This document shows positions 16,440 through 17,084 of a DNA stretch of 17,084 nt, in pieces. The position numbers were made by a program, and so were the translations under genes. Location of the stretch: positions 1 to 17,084 of the forward strand of contig CAYJLC010000041.1 of the NCBI GenBank assembly GCA_964370735.1, in the 5' to 3' direction. Under the pieces are notes generated by a model. It saw only the letters and a program-made list of their open reading frames with translations. It made no database searches and was not told the origin of the DNA. Numbering within the stretch: position 1 is the stretch's first letter; each line of letters opens with the position of its first letter. The DNA is from CAYJLC01 sp964370735. Lineage in GTDB: Bacteria > Bacillota > Clostridia > Oscillospirales > Butyricicoccaceae.

Positions 16440-16457
16440 GGTAAATACCTCCTTTTA
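16439..16457 (-). promoter_or_regulatory. atpF ribosome site with a small overlapping hairpin
   Basis: On the minus strand AAAGGAGG is followed after eight bases by the TTG start. AGGTATTTACCT (16439-16450) is a perfect inverted repeat with a 4-5 bp stem. It covers the end of the ribosome site and reaches the first base of the TTG. Together with the rare start codon this could lower subunit b synthesis relative to c. The stem is short, so the effect may be slight. Confidence 0.4.
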
Positions 16458-16479
16458 GGCTTATTTTTTACTTATTATC

Positions 16480-16752
16480 CTATGCTGTAAATAAAGTGAT
16501 TGCTTGAGTTACTAGAGGGTTTGCGAATAATAAAATCATAGCTACAACAAGACCGTAGATACCAGTTGACTCGGCAACACCACACCCGATAAGCATAGTT
16601 TGTAAAACCTCGCCTCTTGCTTCTGGTTGACGACCAACAGCCTCTGCTGCTTTACCTGCTGCATAACCTTGACCGATACCAGGACCTATACCTGCTATCA
16701 TTGCTAAACCTGCACCTATTGCTGATGCTGCTAATACGATTGCTGTTTCCAT
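16480..16752 (-). CDS. atpE: Fo ATP synthase subunit c, sodium-binding type
   Basis: A complete 90-residue proteolipid made of two membrane helices (about 4-34 and 50-80) joined by a polar loop with RQPEA (41-45). The ion-binding carboxylate is Glu61 in AESTGIY. Gln28 (GIGQGYAAG), Val59, Ser62, Thr63 and Tyr66 complete the set known from the Na+-translocating c rings of Ilyobacter tartaricus and Propionigenium modestum. The ring therefore probably carries Na+, although such rings can take H+ when Na+ is scarce. The AGGAGG ribosome site is the strongest kind in the window, fitting the need for many c copies per enzyme. atpB ends 36 bases upstream. Confidence 0.98.
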   Translation of the reverse strand: METAIVLAASAIGAGLAMIAGIGPGIGQGYAAGKAAEAVGRQPEARGEVLQTMLIGCGVAESTGIYGLVVAMILLFANPLVTQAITLFTA

Positions 16753-16788
16753 TTTTGTTCCTCCTAAAAGTTAAATAAAATAAATTTG

Positions 16789-17084
16789 TTAATCTGCAGA
16801 TGCCATTTGTGTAAACACCATGGTTAACATACAGAAAATGTAGGCTTGCAAACCTGCTGTGAATAAATCAAAATAGAATGATAATACAGCTGGTATACCG
16901 ATTTGGAATATCGGTGGAAGCCAAGCTACTCCGGCAGTTATTGCTGCAAGAGCTTGCATAAGCAGAGATGAAATAATCAAACCTGCAAAGATGTTACCGA
17001 AATGACGGAACGCCATTGATACTGGAGTTGATAATTCACCCAGTAAGTTAATCGGTAAAAGGATAGGCGTAGGTTCGCAAAAAC
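16789..17084 (-). CDS. atpB: Fo ATP synthase subunit a, C-terminal fragment (runs off right edge)
   Basis: About 97 C-terminal residues are present; the frame is open at the window edge, so the start and the first membrane helices are missing. The readable part shows EPTPILLPINLLGELSTP and then PVSMAFRHFGNIFAG. The Arg in FRHFGN is the essential residue that faces the c-ring carboxylate. Two hydrophobic helices follow and the protein ends FTQMASAD. Subunit a provides the ion half-channels. It is the first atp gene seen here; the operon promoter, and any atpI, lie beyond the window. Confidence 0.95.
   Translation of the reverse strand, partial: FCEPTPILLPINLLGELSTPVSMAFRHFGNIFAGLIISSLLMQALAAITAGVAWLPPIFQIGIPAVLSFYFDLFTAGLQAYIFCMLTMVFTQMASAD

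Noticed and set aside
896..16458. Many other plus-strand open frames of 60-157 codons opposite the pur and atp genes
   Set aside because: Each lies opposite a well-recognised gene, has no family resemblance and usually no ribosome site. They are shadows of the real coding strand.
1..17084. CRISPR arrays, insertion sequences, tRNA genes, phage or defence genes
   Set aside because: None seen. The window is fully explained by the atp and pur operons and their spacers.

Overview
The window carries two adjacent housekeeping operons, all read from the minus strand (right to left in window coordinates). GC content, judged by eye, is in the mid-30s percent. The single-chain ~1,234-residue PurL, the Fe-S type PurF, the strong AGGAGG-like ribosome sites and the sodium-type ATP synthase c subunit point to an anaerobic low-GC bacterium. 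A member of the Clostridia (Bacillota) is most likely; Fusobacteriota cannot be excluded from sequence alone. Two runs of N (100 and 10 bases) show that this is a scaffold, possibly from a draft or metagenome assembly.

Right part (17084 to 11224): the F1Fo ATP synthase operon in the standard order atpB-E-F-H-A-G-D-C. atpB (subunit a) runs off the right edge and lacks its N-terminus. The other seven genes are complete and nearly contiguous. Subunit c has the full set of side chains known to bind Na+ in Ilyobacter-type c rings, so the enzyme probably couples ATP to a sodium gradient. The operon ends in a strong intrinsic terminator just after the atpC stop.

Middle (11223 to 11015): an AT-rich intergenic region of about 210 bases. 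It holds the atp terminator, a smaller hairpin, an extended -10 promoter for the purine operon, and an 11-bp inverted repeat with extra copies of its half-site that could be an operator.

Left part (11014 to 1): a de novo purine operon, purL-E-C-F-M-N-H-D, followed by the first 38 codons of fhs (formate-tetrahydrofolate ligase). These genes cover the path from PRPP to IMP except purB and purK, which are not in the window. The glutaminase and synthetase parts of FGAM synthase are fused in PurL, so purQ and purS are not needed. PurN and PurH both consume 10-formyl-THF, which Fhs makes from formate, so the operon seems to encode its own one-carbon supply. purC lacks its N-terminus because of the 100-N gap, and purL is split only by the 10-N placeholder.

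No mobile element, CRISPR array, tRNA, rRNA or recognisable riboswitch was seen. I do not find a clearly novel system here. The points worth checking are the sodium signature, the fhs linkage, the candidate operator before purL, and two hairpins that flank purE, each starting on a stop codon.
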